From Glandiceps talaboti (Eukaryota; Hemichordata; Enteropneusta; Spengelidae), in contig NC_135553.1 in the NCBI RefSeq assembly GCF_964340395.1, positions 7,116,501-7,180,500 on the forward strand: a stretch of DNA of 64,000 nt, read 5' to 3'. The first letter of the stretch is position 1. Every line of letters begins with the position of its first letter. The translations under genes were made by a program, and so were the position numbers. The notes under the pieces are model-generated. The model did not search any database. It had not been told where the DNA came from and saw only the letters and a program-made list of their open reading frames with translations. Positions 17,781 through 31,404 of this stretch are shown in pieces.

Positions 17781-19436
17781 AAGGTGATATGGGAAAGAAG
17801 CCTTTGGTTTCCATTTTGTGTAGTATAATACGAAGTATATGGTGTGGACACCTTCCGCATAGTAACTGCGTAGTCTGTTCATTGACTGAACTGCCATTGT
17901 GTCTTACACATTCAACAATCTATCCACCGATTACTGTAAACAATGTACTATTTGTCAACATAATCGTAAAAGATACTATGCTAACATTTTTTATAGTAAT
18001 GTGAACGAGTTAAAACAATAACATTAATATACTAATTTCAGCTACATATTTTAAGCATATAAAAGTAAGTGAAGACAAATAAAATGTTGGCTCACATGAA
18101 ACTACATTTTAAAACCGGAACCGGATATAAGTCTGCCATTATCAGTTGAAAACAAGGTTGGCTTCTCAAGTTCGTCTTTCATATTCATTTAGATACGCTG
18201 TGGGCAAAGTCTGTCAGTTTCAGATCAATTAACCTGCCCACTTTCGAATTCTTCACTAGGTTCCCAATACTTAACGATCTCTAGCAGCCATTGAAACAAA
18301 TGAACCTGAGGCTTCACATTGTTCCACACACATATTACTTTCAGTAATGAGCACAGTATTTGTCATCACGAACATCGTTAGAAATCTTGCATAGTTCATG
18401 AGCGTTTCATCAACGAATGTGTCTGATTGAAAAGCGTGATTTTTATAAACTTCCGGTGTTTTTTCCGGTGTAAGGACAAGCAATCCATACAAGTTGTATC
18501 CGGTTAAATTCTGGATTGTCAAACTGTGCAGATGTTGGCGACATCCAATTCTAGTTGTCATTCATTATAAGTATTTAAAAAAGTACGTTTCCATGGTGAT
18601 GTCTGAACGTCGGCAAAGCAAAAATACTTGTTTGAAAAAGTGTGTGCCCACACGTTCTGCGTTTATGATATTGCATCAGTAAACTCAAATGACGACATGA
18701 AGTGTTTAAATGTCAACGTATCAAAGATTATTTTCAATTCTGACTAGATTGAATTTTAACTGAAAAAAACCCGCACCAATTGGACCAAAAATCAATTACG
18801 CGCGTACGTATCCTGTCATATCATATCTTTGATAGTTCACACAAACTTGTCTCATTAAAACTTATCACCTCTTCTATTCAAGCCTCTTGGAGTTAATTAT
18901 GGTAAACGTATGGTGTGATAGTGATACAAAAGAAACCCTCGATAACATGGTATGACAGACTTGTGTAACAACAGTCTACAGAATTAGAACAAATCTCCCA
19001 ATATCAGTCAAAAAGTGCATGCGTTGCTTCCAAAGCACCATTCGTTAAAACAACATTATATGTTTCTTAAAAATAGTGAACATGGTGAATTATTAGGACT
19101 CGAATGTGAAATTACCGAACGAATTAGACTCACAACTTGACAAGATTCGTCTGATTTCATTTTGATGACGCAAACCCCCAGAGAAATGTTATGTATGGCT
19201 TCACAATTTTGTATGATCTTGAAAAGACTGATAACGCTATAATTGGCTATTTCGTACTGTTAGTTTTCTGTCAGTGAATCGCAAAATAAAACTAGTATTA
19301 TGGATTAAATCGTCAACTAAGCTACATGTACAGTTTGTACTATATTGTACATTGTGATAATATGCTTACAGCATATTGATCAGTTGGTATTGTAGACGAG
19401 AAAAAAATACTCACTTCAAAAATAGTTTTTGAACGC
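17781..19436. other. Intergenic, nothing firmly recognised
   Basis: Holds a 96-codon ATG open frame on the - strand (18271-18561), of even composition but with no family resemblance I can name and no visible splice context. Otherwise AT-rich sequence. Confidence 0.4.
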
Positions 19437-19440
19437 AAAA
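19437..19440 (-). terminator. Pol III terminator of tRNA-Ser
   Basis: A run of four T on the - strand, 5 bases past the tRNA 3' end, with a longer T run at about 19425-19429. Confidence 0.75.
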
Positions 19441-19445
19441 TAGAT

Positions 19446-19527
19446 CGCTGCGAGCAGGGTTCGAACCTGCGCGGGGAAACCCCATTGGATTTCGAGTCCA
19501 ACGCCTTAACCACTCGGCCATCACAGC
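19446..19527 (-). tRNA. tRNA-Ser, anticodon CGA
   Basis: On the - strand the sequence starts GCTGTGATGGCCGAGTGG and folds as a class II tRNA. The 7-bp acceptor stem pairs with TCGCAGC (one G-U), followed by discriminator G at 19446. The D arm carries the A box. The anticodon stem-loop TTGGA-CTCGAAA-TCCAA gives anticodon CGA. The long variable arm GGGG-TTT-CCCC is diagnostic of serine. The T arm is GCAGG-TTCGAAC-CCTGC (B box). There is no intron. CCA is not encoded, as expected in a eukaryote. A TTTT run follows as the Pol III terminator. All stems pair, so it looks functional. Confidence 0.96.
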
Positions 19528-20153
19528 ATGTCGTCTTCACTATCATTTCGTGGCAGGATCTAGTTAAAGACAGTGTTTTTGTAAAGACAGTCAAACATAC
19601 GATGGCAAACATTTCAATAAACTAAACCACCTTCAACTGAGATGTCTTAACAGTAATGTTTTGAATATAGCACACAGTTGTCTGCTTGGTCTTTACACAA
19701 TTTATCACAACAAAATCATTGCTCGTAAAACCAGGATATTTCAGTACAGTGTTTGCAGAAAATAAGACAAGATATGTAATGAATGATGATATCGCAAGTT
19801 GCAGAGTAAATTCAATCTATGATACTGCGACCAGTCCTTTTGTGTGAGCTACATGCAACGCATAAGTGACGTTAAAGGGCCACAAACGTTTATACTTTTT
19901 CGGGAGTAACTTTTCCTGTATATTTAAAAGGTACTCGCAGCAACCTATTTACTAAAACATACTTCCCCACCACGTGCAATAGCGGCTGAACTCAAACCTT
20001 GTTTTAAGATATTACTTATAAACGAGGTAATTTATAATACGTATAAATATATTTGATTGCAAAATATATATATATACCCATGCTCTGTTGAATCTAAAGA
20101 GTAGGTATTTGCAAACTTGTATAACTTGTGATTCTAGCGTCTGGTTGTGCAAA

Positions 20154-20330
20154 AGACTTTGTGACATAAATGTTTTGTTCGCAAACCTAAGAGCCCTTTG
20201 TTGGTTTTAAAGAATTTGTGACATAAAGGTTTTGTTCGCTTACCCCTTTGTTGGTTTTAAAGACTATGTGACAAAGGTTTTGTTCGCAACCCTAAGAGAG
20301 CCCTTTTGTTGGTTTTAAAGACAATATTCG
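20154..20330. repeat. Minisatellite, 50-58-bp unit, about 3 copies
   Basis: Units start near 20154, 20212 and 20262, each holding TTTGTGACA, AGGTTTTGTTCGC and TTTGTTGGTTTTAAAG. The middle copy lacks the CTAAGAG block. A partial fourth start follows at about 20320. Confidence 0.85.
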
Positions 20331-20350
20331 CAAAACATTTGTACACGCTT

Positions 20351-23300
20351 TTGTTGATTGTAAATTCTTTGCTAAGCATACCGTTCCAATGATGACAATT
20401 TACAAACAATATTTACCTGGCAGGATGTTTGCCTATAACCATTTGTTCGTTTTGTATTTGCAAGTTCATCATTATACTGCATGCGGAAAGGAAATAAAAT
20501 ATAATGTATTTATATTTTGACAGTAACTAATAATGCCTCAGACCTAAATGTTGATCGGATACGTTCCTTCCAGCACACACACGCACTCAAGAGAAGACAT
20601 TAGTGTTAGCTTATACTTGTGTTGCTTACGAGAACTCCCCATATCTTACCATTTGGTAGTTATATCTCTCATTATAGGTACATTTAATCTCTCCATGCTA
20701 TCCTCTTTTCAAAGAACTCATTCATTCATTCATGTTCTTCAAGATTTGGCTTGCAGGACAAAATATAACCACATATGACGCGGCTTCCTGTTCCCTTGTC
20801 AGCAATGGTTACTAATCTGACACAACTCTGACGACACGTTCCATGTTATTGATATCACGATACAATATGCTTTACATGTTTCACCGTATGATCCATAAAT
20901 TCACCGTTTGTGGTTATCTTAAACATCAACGCAAATGCACACTTCTTTTAGTGGTGCTACCACAATAACGTATCGTCATTTCTTTGTTGTTATTAAGCTG
21001 AATTGAACCAAACATGATGGGCACACTAAATATATTTTCGAATGTTATTATTCTATGGGATGTACAGAGAAGCAAATAAATCACTCTTTTATTATGCATA
21101 ATATTATGATAAAACACCAGCTCGGTGTTATACTTTAAAGGGACAGTAAAATTATAATATTACGTGTCGGATATGTGTAATGTGGACAGCGACTGTACCA
21201 CAGAGTCACTGATCTTTCGCTGAGTGGTGTCTTTGCAAGGCTAATAAATCAATTAGCGCCGCAATTCTTTTTCGTCCTCTGTCATCACTTCGCGTTCAGC
21301 TGAAAGACCTGTGTGTTACACACGTGACATTATTTTTAATTTTTAATTTTTTAATTTTTTTTTATAAAACTGCATCTTATTTATCGAAGACATTTTCATA
21401 AGGAACTTGCGCGAATTGCCAACCCGCCATCTTGAATATCTTGAATGGTGCATCATGGGAAATAAGATGATAGATATAAACAATCAGTATTGTAAACAAT
21501 AAATTTCAGCCTAGGAAGTCAACCTTTGGGCAAGTTATTCTTGGAGCGCAAAGTGCAGGTAAATTCTAAATCTTACGAGCAAATGCTCCGCAACTTGAAA
21601 CTTATGACCGAAGTAAAACAACAACAACAGTCATTGCCTCTTCATATTCATAATGTTGTTCATATAATGCAGCTAGATGTATACTAGTACCTGGTAAATA
21701 GCTACTCAGTATGGGTTGAGTTATAAGTATACTGAGACTGGAGGAAATAAAAACTTTCCTCAATCATATTTATTGTCAATAATGGGTCACTGCTCATCAT
21801 TTCCAATAGCATATTGGATAATCATAATCCTGGTCAGTAATATTTTGAAGGTAATATTGATATCAATCCCACAGTCCTTTTGCGTCTGCATGTTCGGTAT
21901 GGATAGCAAGTTTCCTATTAAGAAAGCGCTGACTGTCAATTATTGCACAGTCCAAGTCTCGTAGTCTGATGGACACATAATGACGATGATGTACAGTTGC
22001 ATTGATAATTACTTTGACAAAGAAGGAAACACTCATTTCCATAGCCCTTTTTGAATGTCAATTGACGCGCTAAACTTTGATGATCATTTTCAGGGTGTTT
22101 TTTTTTAAGTTCACTAAGTATTTGATATTTCCTTTGTAATATTTACTTGACAAATTAGGAACCCGCTCAGCACCATCTGCAATTTCCAATATTAGCATAC
22201 GAATATGTAGTACAGAGTGTCGTGCTAACTTGAAGAAGGCATTATCCCTTAAAGATACAAATATTTGTCGAAAATCCACGTCAAGATGTTTTCGGTTGAG
22301 AGCTTATACCATCGATATCTTAAGGGCATGTTTGGCTTTTGCATCTTAATGGCCTGAATGTGGGTACTGAATGAATGTTGACATCTTATGGTCGTGTAAA
22401 TCTCTGTGACTGTAAGGTTCATGTTGATATGTTGATATGACATTTTCTTATCATCATGAATTCATAGAAGTACATCTTTACTAGAGGATACGTTAGGAGC
22501 ATTCCGAACATTGCTTTCAGAGATCTCTTCTTCAATAGTTGTAGCTATAGAGATGGGCGTTATGTGTAGAGTCAAGTATACGTATTTTATATAGAAGCTC
22601 AGACTTAACAAAGATGTGTCCACGAGATAATACGTTATGTATTCAGAATAGTGAACATAATGTGAAGATTCCTGAGGTAAAAATATTGTATTGAGGAATC
22701 TAAACAAGCAATAACGCTTTGAACTTGAGAGGAGAACAGTAGTACATTGCTGAATAGCTTTTGAACGCTTCCGTATGATAAAGGATGTCATGTTGAAAGA
22801 ACCAGAACTAGATTTGGTGACAGAGAAATGTCAATTGGTGTACGTATCACACAATCTAAATAACTCTTAGGCAATTGCACTATGGACGACACTGTTAAGT
22901 CTGTTGACTTATTTCTGATTATTTAATGAGATGTTTATTTGATCTCATTTTCACCACATGGATATTTCATTTCTGTGAAGACCACCCATCCAAAAGCTAC
23001 TCGTTTCGTCGGATGTAATATTACATTTCTGAGACTACCTCATTCTAAAAACCAACATGATCACCCATTACATATACAAGACTCTTAATAATACTAACAA
23101 AAGTAACAATATACGTTCGCTGCATTTATTGAATGCTTATGTATTGCTGCTGCCGGAGAACATTCTAAACGTGTTGATAATACTTCCGCTGTAGACTAAC
23201 TAAACCTAAAAATGCTCACGCTGTCTTTCTCTGTGTATAGCTAAATATGCACGCGACTACGTGGGAAATGAATATTTCTGTGAACGTGCTCTTTATCCTT

Positions 23301-26300
23301 GTAACTTGTAAAACGTAAATTGTGAGTACTCGTTTTGTTATATTTATATCATGAAAAGAAGATTAATTTAGTTGATATAGTTCGTGAAATATGCGGTGCT
23401 TTATAACATTTATCATTAGCGCTACTATCTTGTTATCACTTATTGCGTCTAATCTCATGCGTACATGTGATTTGCTATTAATGCCCTCGTAATAAGAAAT
23501 CAAGACTGTATATCACATTGACACCACTCTCTCTGCAATGAACATGAACAAGATTGAAAATGAATAAGTTAATCCTATGGGGAAAAATGTGCGTAGATCT
23601 AATGAAAGTAGCGTTCCCCAAATGTTCTCTCTGCATGTAACGTTTTCCGGCAGGGAATCAGGGGTGTACTTGAAATGCTTTAACTTTATCAAAGTGAAAT
23701 TGCTGTACAGTCTTCACATGATTGTGATTCGTTATCAAAGTGGATGAGATTAAAATGAAACTAGTTTCGATAACATCTTGGTGTATAGCATGTGCAATCA
23801 AACGAAATAATCTGTCGTCGTCACCACTACATGCTTCCAACATGCTTCCATATGAATAGCTGTATCACGTGAATTAATCTTTTAACTACACAATTCTTTA
23901 GTAGTAAAATACTTGTGGACGTTCATACAATATGCCTACAACTCTTGTGAAAGTTTTTAAAGTAGTCATGATTCCTTTCGAACAAGTAAAAGCGAATACG
24001 ATGATTATGGCAGATCATGGGATAATTTCATGACCGTTAATATTAGAATAACAAAATTTAGTTTTTAAAATTACTGTGTGAATTTAACTTAAATTCTTAC
24101 TTATACCTATCATATTGTAAGATACATGCAACATCATTAGCTACCACAGTTCACCCAACTCAGATGCCACCAAGTCAAATGGTAAGCCATTTCTTGTCAA
24201 GCTCAAGGCGGAAAAGCAAATAGGGGGATTAGGTTGGATGATAAAACAAAATGAAAACATTCTAATTGACCCTGGTGGCATCACAGTAAGTGTTTCAGTT
24301 TAGGAGAAATTCGATAATTGCTTTTTGTTATCCAAACTGAAAAGACGGATTTACAAATGAGTGTATATGAAACAGTGCTTGTCCTGTTACTAGTAGCCTG
24401 TCGAGTTAGCACGAATCGGCCCATAAGTCTCAAAGTCTCCTTCAGGGAACTGACAGCTAACCTCGAGGATATTCTCTCTTTACAAAACACTATAACTCAT
24501 CGATAGTATAATGATAACGTAAGAACATGTGGATCATTTTGGACACAGCAAAGTTATACTGTGGACAACAATTTGAAGGCTATCTTACCACGATCAAAAT
24601 CACGTGTCTGACAAGGTAATCCCTATTTGATTAGTATCTGTACAGGGTTATTTCAACATCACAGTCTCATGGTTTGTAAAACCGTCAAGAGACGTAGGGC
24701 ACTAATAACTCTAACTTCAAAGCAGGCCTTGACCGTGGCCTTGTTACATGTTGATGCAAGTGTAAGGGCAATTGTAATCTGGTGCATTTTCGTTTTTGTT
24801 TTAGAGGACACACGTAGCAGCTAGGTTGGTTTCTTGACGAACATGAGCAAAATGCAAAATTAGTTTTTATTTTTATTCGTCAATTCGTAGAAGGCAATGC
24901 AGGCTGTCGATAACAAAATTATGACGTCGTGATCAAACAAACAAACAAACAAACAAACAAACAAACAAACATTGGTTTATATCAACCCATAAAAGACAGA
25001 TAATGGAAAAATGAACGATTCTTTGCAGAAATGTAAAAAGTTTCATGTAGGAATAAAAATGGGGCGTCAGCACCACATGTTCCAAGTCTCTCATTACGCA
25101 GTTATATATCTTCTAAAAACAAAATCCAGCATAACGCATTGGAAAATGACGAAACTATCACCAAACTGTCAATCAGTCATGGAAAATTAAAGAGTGCATC
25201 CATAGTTTCCACAGTAAAAATGGAACGGAAAGAAGTCTGACTCCAAACAACGGCCTTCAATTATTATTTGAACATAAAGACGTGATAGCACGTCTTAGTG
25301 GTATATCATACATTTTGGATCTATGATTTGCATACACAGTTGTTACATTATCAGTTATTATATTATCAATTGTTAAATTACCAGTTGTTACATTATCAGT
25401 TATTATCACTGCAATATTCTGATAATGATACAACCAATAACATCGATAATTTTGTCGGAATTTCGCACATGGTTAGTTGTGAAATGTGAGCGATGCATTC
25501 CAAAACACACTATCATGGGCAGTGTTCATAATTCTACTTGAGGTTTTCTATGCGAATACCGTCAAAGGTAAGTTGTTATTGTATCACTGGTGTGCACTTT
25601 CACGCGTTAAGCAACTTTCTACGAGTTAAAGATAATTATGCTACATAGGTACGTACTGTTGAAATAATAAGGTGCAGGTTCTAATACGGACTTGTGAAAA
25701 AATCAATTGACTGCTTGTTACTACGGCAATTGGTAAAATTGTGTTGTACATTGCTGTGTACTTCCTAACATGACCATTACGGTTTTGTTTATAATGGCAT
25801 ACATCCTAACATAATTGGCATTTATGCAATATTACATGTCGGCTAGTATAACAATTGCCATTTTCTACTTCATCATACCTGAAGAGATCTGATCAAATTT
25901 GTTTAAAAAAAGTATTCCAACCCCAAAGGGATCACAACTCTTTGTTATGTGGCATTGGTTTTTGAAGTGTTTGCCGTCATGTTACCCACAAATACGGCAA
26001 GTCAGATAAAAAAGTAGTAAGGAAAGTAATTAAGTCAGTGTTATGTGTACATGGTTGTTATTGCCTTTCATAGACCAATGCGCATAGAAATCCCAATGGT
26101 AATCAACTCGCGTTATTAAAAGCACGTCCTCAAGTGTTTTTCTTGTCTGTTTTCATAAAAGTCTGGATTTCGAGAGATGAGGAGGCAGCACTAGAATTAC
26201 ATTATAAATGCTGTAAAAAGAGCGAATAGAAAAAGATTGGTAAAACAGCTAGATATCTGGTCCATTCGCTTCAGCTATGACATGGGTAAGAATACCAGAT

Positions 26301-26634
26301 ACCTCCAATGGTCATTGTGAGTTAGTACACAGGCCTTCCATTTCCGGGTACTTGATTACAACACTCGTTCGAAATGTCAGCTTTGAATTTTCGCCAAAGA
26401 TGGACAGTTCCCTTTTTGTCAACGTCGACTGGTTATGTATTATGTGCGATAATATGATATTTTCCATTAAATAAGACTTTCAGAATTCTTGTAACAAACT
26501 TTACTGTGACATTTTGTAAAGTGCTGTGAATTCTTCTAAAAAAAATCTCGGTAACTGAATAGCGTAACGCCCGGGGGGATTATGGGAAAGTCCATTGCAC
26601 TTCAGGGGGTATCAATTGAATGAATGCAGTGGAG
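20351..26634. other. Intergenic, no firm gene
   Basis: AT-rich. Contains a CAAA microsatellite and a short AT-rich tandem (about 25339-25410, built from CAGTTGTTACATTATCAG-like units). A 49-codon ATG frame with a signal-peptide-like start sits at 24357-24506 and is treated as a finding rather than a gene. Confidence 0.4.
24934..24970. repeat. (CAAA)n microsatellite
   Basis: About nine perfect CAAA units. Confidence 0.95.
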
Positions 26635-26642
26635 TATAAAAG
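26635..26642 (+). promoter_or_regulatory. TATA-box candidate
   Basis: TATAAAAG within GGAG-TATAAAAG-TGATACTG. A splice-donor-like AAG|GTAGGT follows at 26950, so the interval from about 26665 to 26949 could be a first non-coding exon. No protein frame supports it. It is a pattern-level call only. Confidence 0.25.
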
Positions 26643-26955
26643 TGATACTGTGCCTAGTTAGCTCTCTATATGCTTCGTACCGACAGGACGTGTACGTTGA
26701 ATTGTAAGAAAACTAATTCAGTCAGAACATTGATTTCTTCAGGCTTTTGTTCCTATGACAACCAATAACAAATAGTCTACTAGTTTGGAAACGTATATAT
26801 TCGTTTCTTCTTGTGATATGCTTTAGTAATCATTATTTTTCCGAAGACTTTTACCTCGGCTTCGACAACGTTAGGACTGCAGTATATCTGACTGTGGCGA
26901 TCTACAGCGATACGAAAACTAACCTAATTAGCTCAACAAGGGAAGCAAGGTAGGT

Positions 26956-29494
26956 GTACTTACGTTGACTATGTGTGTCTCATTTAGTACATTATGGCAA
27001 ATAACCAGGGCTTAAATTAACTAAATATATTTTGTAAAGAGATGCTGGTTTTATTTAAAACAATGTAATGTGCAGCACTGCTTATCCGGGTTTCGTTTTG
27101 AGCTGATATGTTGTACAATGCTTGGTATTAACTTTTGATAACTGTTATCGGTCATGTTTATCCAACGATTAGTTTAGTGATACCTAGTGAACAACATCAT
27201 ACATGCAAGATGTGTAACATAGACATGAAAACAGAGACATTAACATTGAATATTGACTGAACAATCAATTATTGTCATTTTGCCTGGACCTCTTCTTGTA
27301 GTAAATCTCTTGGGTATGCACACAAATTGATAAATGCGTTGAAAACTGTCTAGTTAAGGCAACCAGTGTGTAATAGGTCGTCGGGGTTAGCTAATGCACT
27401 ATTCATTAAGGTAATTCCTTGATTATCCTAGAGTCATTGAGTTTGTTAAATAAAACGACCAGTATTAAGTCGATTCTTTCATACTGGGATCTGTATTCGG
27501 TGGATCCCATTATATTTTACGGAAGTCTTTGATGAAACTGATTTAAGTAACAGTTTTACTCGCATCATTCGGAAATTGTGTTTTAATATATGAACACAAT
27601 CGGAGACACAAAAAACATAAAGTGTGCTAGCACTCGCGCACCGATAAACCGACACACATGCGTATACACATATGTACTCCATAAATTTGATACGTACATT
27701 TTGTGTTTATGACAGCAACAACCTTTAAGAGGTACGAATCACCATTATCAAAGAAGTTTTTAGATTCCATATTTCATTTTGTCCCCAGAGTACTCATAAT
27801 TAAGTAATACCTACAATCTATTGACGCGGGACTATCGCGAAACAGTAGAAAGAGACAACAGCAATATCTCCACCAGCACCGCAAACAAAATATAGTTCAA
27901 TGTATTAAAGAACAAACGTTATAAGATTTATAAATATGTACGAGCTGATGCTGTTTTTGTGATTTTGTCATATGGTTGTCAATGTATAGTATGAACATAT
28001 TAAAAGCAAACACAGACGGACACATAGATGAATGTTGACACATCCATACATGTTTATTTGATATTTACCTCGCAGGAACGGTTTGGCAAAATATTTGTCG
28101 TATAGAACCATTTGCAGTAATGAACGCGTAAACGGGGTGTTTGCGCTACCACCTCATCCTAACGTAAATTTGCGATTCAAAAACCTGCAGCTGAATTGTT
28201 ATTCTCATAGCAAGCACGTTCGTGATATTCTGATATTTCGTGATAGTATACTACTGTAAATGCCAATATCGTCCTTCCACTTCCTTCTTATTCCTAGAAA
28301 TGGTAATGTCGCAACAGGAAAATACTGCGCCGCCATCATTTGGAGCTACGTTTGTGGTACAGTCATCTCTGTCAGTTACACAATTACATTTACTACTTTA
28401 AGAAGTGTTGATACTGCAAGAAGGCTTTAGGGGAAAATGCAATCGGTCGATAATGTACAGTATTAATTCTTATGTCTAGTTCAGTATGCAATGAATAGGG
28501 AAAGTCGGATATTCAGATACCACTTATATTTAGTTGAGAAATTAAAAGACCACTGTTTCTCAGAAATAACAGACAAGTTTTCGTCTTTGTTAACGAACAA
28601 TTTTGGTCTCTTTTTTTAAAACTATTTCTATGAGATGCTATGAAATAAGTTGTCTGAATGACTGCTGGTATGGATGCAATTAAAATAAGCGTGTAATGTG
28701 TGTTTTTATTGCTAACATTTAATCAAATAAGTAATACCTTATTGTTTCTGTCAATTATTTTTCTACTAAAAATTCATTAAACGTTCAATGAGCGTGAACG
28801 ATTTCCCTTTAACAATGTAAACCAGGTGCATGGATTTAACTGCGTTCCAGACATACAAACTAAAAGTTTGCATTTCGAGCTTTCTCGATAACTTCACTTC
28901 GGGAGATCTATGATTGTTGAAACCATTATTTTAATATTGAAAATCAAATGTTACCTGTGATAAACCTTTTTACCCACAAAGTGTATCAACAGTCTTACAC
29001 TTGGATTACTCTTATACAGAAACAATTACGTTATCTGAATATCCTCCTTGACAATATCTGTTGTAACATACATGATTTTTGTGTTATCAACGTAACATGA
29101 TAAACCGTGAATATTTCATATACGATGGATAATAAGCTGATGAATTAGATGTTTGCATCTTTTGCTACATTTTGGGGGCATTTTACTTTTCATTTCGGAG
29201 TAATAAAAGCAAAGCTAAATTGTGTTCGTGATAGTATGCGTCAGTATAACCTTGTGTTGCAAAAAACTAATCAGAAAGGCTTCCACCCCAATTCATTCAA
29301 AATACCATACCTTACAATTTTCGCAAATCTATATAATTCGTCAAACGTTCAGTGAGTTTCGCACGAATAAACAGTCATAGCAGGCGTGTGAGTGTAGCAT
29401 CAACTTTATGATTCACAAATTACAGCAAATGTCGATTCTCTATGCCAAACAGTTGACAATTTTCAACCATACCCACAGACATATATGACACAGA
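26956..29494. other. Intergenic, nothing recognised
   Basis: AT-rich sequence. Short open frames only, none with a recognisable family. Confidence 0.45.
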
Positions 29495-29495
29495 C

Positions 29496-29526
<31 letters not shown>

Positions 29527-29540
29527 TGTATGTATGTATG
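29495..29540. repeat. (TATG)n microsatellite
   Basis: About 11 perfect tetranucleotide units. Confidence 0.95.
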
Positions 29541-29639
29541 TGCGCGTATTTTAAAATCTTTGTGAGCGTACCTTACCGTTGATACTCGTGCGGTTATTGT
29601 TCTATTCCATAACATTCAAATATATAGTCGGGTTGTTTA

Positions 29640-29720
29640 CCTGCTGTATATCGTCCTTGATAAAGAATGTTGATTCGAAACGTCGGATTGTATATATTTA
29701 TTCGGACTGTGTAACTTGTT
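29640..29720 (+). mobile_element. Penelope-like terminal motif (fragment)
   Basis: Contains CTTGATAAAG followed after 8-10 bases by TTCGAAACGTCGG and then a T/A-rich stretch. This matches the arrangement in the terminal repeats of Penelope-like retroelements, where GAAACGTC is part of a hammerhead-ribozyme core. The same arrangement recurs on the - strand at 45741-45790. Only the short motif is present, and no element ORF is seen here. It lies between two TATG microsatellites. Confidence 0.4.
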
Positions 29721-29736
29721 CATTATGCATTTTTCA

Positions 29737-29806
29737 TGTATGTATGTATGTATGTATGTATGTATGTATGTATGTATGTATGTATGTATGTATGTATGTA
29801 TGTATG
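29737..29806. repeat. (ATGT)n microsatellite
   Basis: About 17 perfect tetranucleotide units. Confidence 0.96.
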
Positions 29807-29820
29807 GTGTCATTGCAGTG

Positions 29821-31404
29821 ATGATTTCTTGTAGACATCAATAGGTCAAACATACTTATGTACTTATTGCTTTACCTATTCAGACCTATGAACACACTGA
29901 CGCAAAGTTGATGGTTTTGTCGTCATCTAACCTCAATTTGCTGTCTATACACACTTTCTACCTCTACAGGCTATCGAGTATGGCAACACTAATTAGCTTG
30001 ATTATTGAAGTTTATAACTAAAATAATGTCAGGGATTTCAATTTAAATGAAGAACTTAGACCAATAAAAGACTTTGTTTGTTTTGGAAAAAAATGAAAAC
30101 GATTAATCTATTATACCAATAACAAATTATTTTCCTCAGAGAAAGGTCTTTGTTACTATTTACTTAAAGTGTTTGTGTTAATGTAAACAGTTCAGGTTTC
30201 AGTTGACTTCATCTTGCAAGGGACAAGTTGTGACATGCATGTAGATTAGGTCTTGTGAAAACCTGAAATTTGCTGCATATACTAAGAAATTCGTGGTCGC
30301 ATCGTTAACCCTACAAGATTTAATGTACTGGAGTAATTTTGGTTTTTTTTGAGAATCAGAAGAGTTCGCTTACAATAGAGCACATTCTGGGTAGATTGTT
30401 CAACGGTACCATAGCAACGTTAATTCTCCCTGTTATGGTCTGCCTGTTTATCTCTCTGTGTGGCAATACCCATACGGAGTTCCTATTATAGAGATAAAGG
30501 AAAGTGGTCTACGCCCCCATTAATTAAATCAACTCATTGTAATGAAAATTTGACAAACCTAAGTAATGATTAGAATTCTGGATGTTGAAAATATAGGAGA
30601 CAGGCCATTTTCACTCTTATCTTTGTTTTTTTTTATCTGACGGCGTCCATTTGGCCTTTTTTCTACCCTGACTTTTCATGTCCAACTTTAAGAAGCGCTC
30701 TTGACGAGTTACATTCCATTTCTTTTATACATATGGTCATAAAATATCTTAATCTTAATCCGAATCTGAATTTATGAATAACTGAATAAATCTGTAAGTG
30801 ACGGCCATAAATGACAAATTTGCATTCCTCTTTCCAGATTGTCAAAACCATTATCTATAATCAAAATTTGCCATCATTCACTTGCCTCATATCATGTTTC
30901 GAAGAATTTAAATTTGGGATAAAATATATAAATGACAAATGTAATGTTATGGCTTATGGGATATCCTACACGATTAGTTACCCGTTGACGAGCTTTACTA
31001 CACGGAGAAGGACAAGTGCTATGTTTCCCTCTCTATTGTCTATGGTTTTGGGGCATATCGTCTTTACTAAGGAGATTTCCATATGTTGCTTTGTTTTTCG
31101 GTGGTAAGTTGAATACCAAGTCAATGTAAATGGTTGTATATGCAGATTCAAATGCCCTTTCCATGTTCTTTAACGACTCAGTTACGTGGGTTAAATTCTC
31201 GAATTTTTATCTTTCGCAAATATGGGCTATAATGATGGTATCAGTGGTATTTTCTTAATAATGAATCCCAACATAGGTTTTATCACAGAATCATTTATGT
31301 TACAAGAATGAAATTGACAAACTGGTCCGGCTTTGCAAAGATGATACTATGGATTATTACATATGTACCATTGTGTACGTTGGTGTACAGTCAAAAATAA
31401 AACC
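29821..31404. other. Intergenic, nothing recognised
   Basis: AT-rich unique-looking sequence. Short open frames only. Confidence 0.45.

Noticed and set aside
17587-18004. Cys/Met/Tyr/Val and Ile/His/Thr repeat frames
   Set aside because: Artefacts of the ACAT tetranucleotide array.
18271-18561. 96-codon ATG frame on the - strand
   Set aside because: Unidentified, with no splice sites or neighbouring exons. Kept only as a note in the intergenic description.
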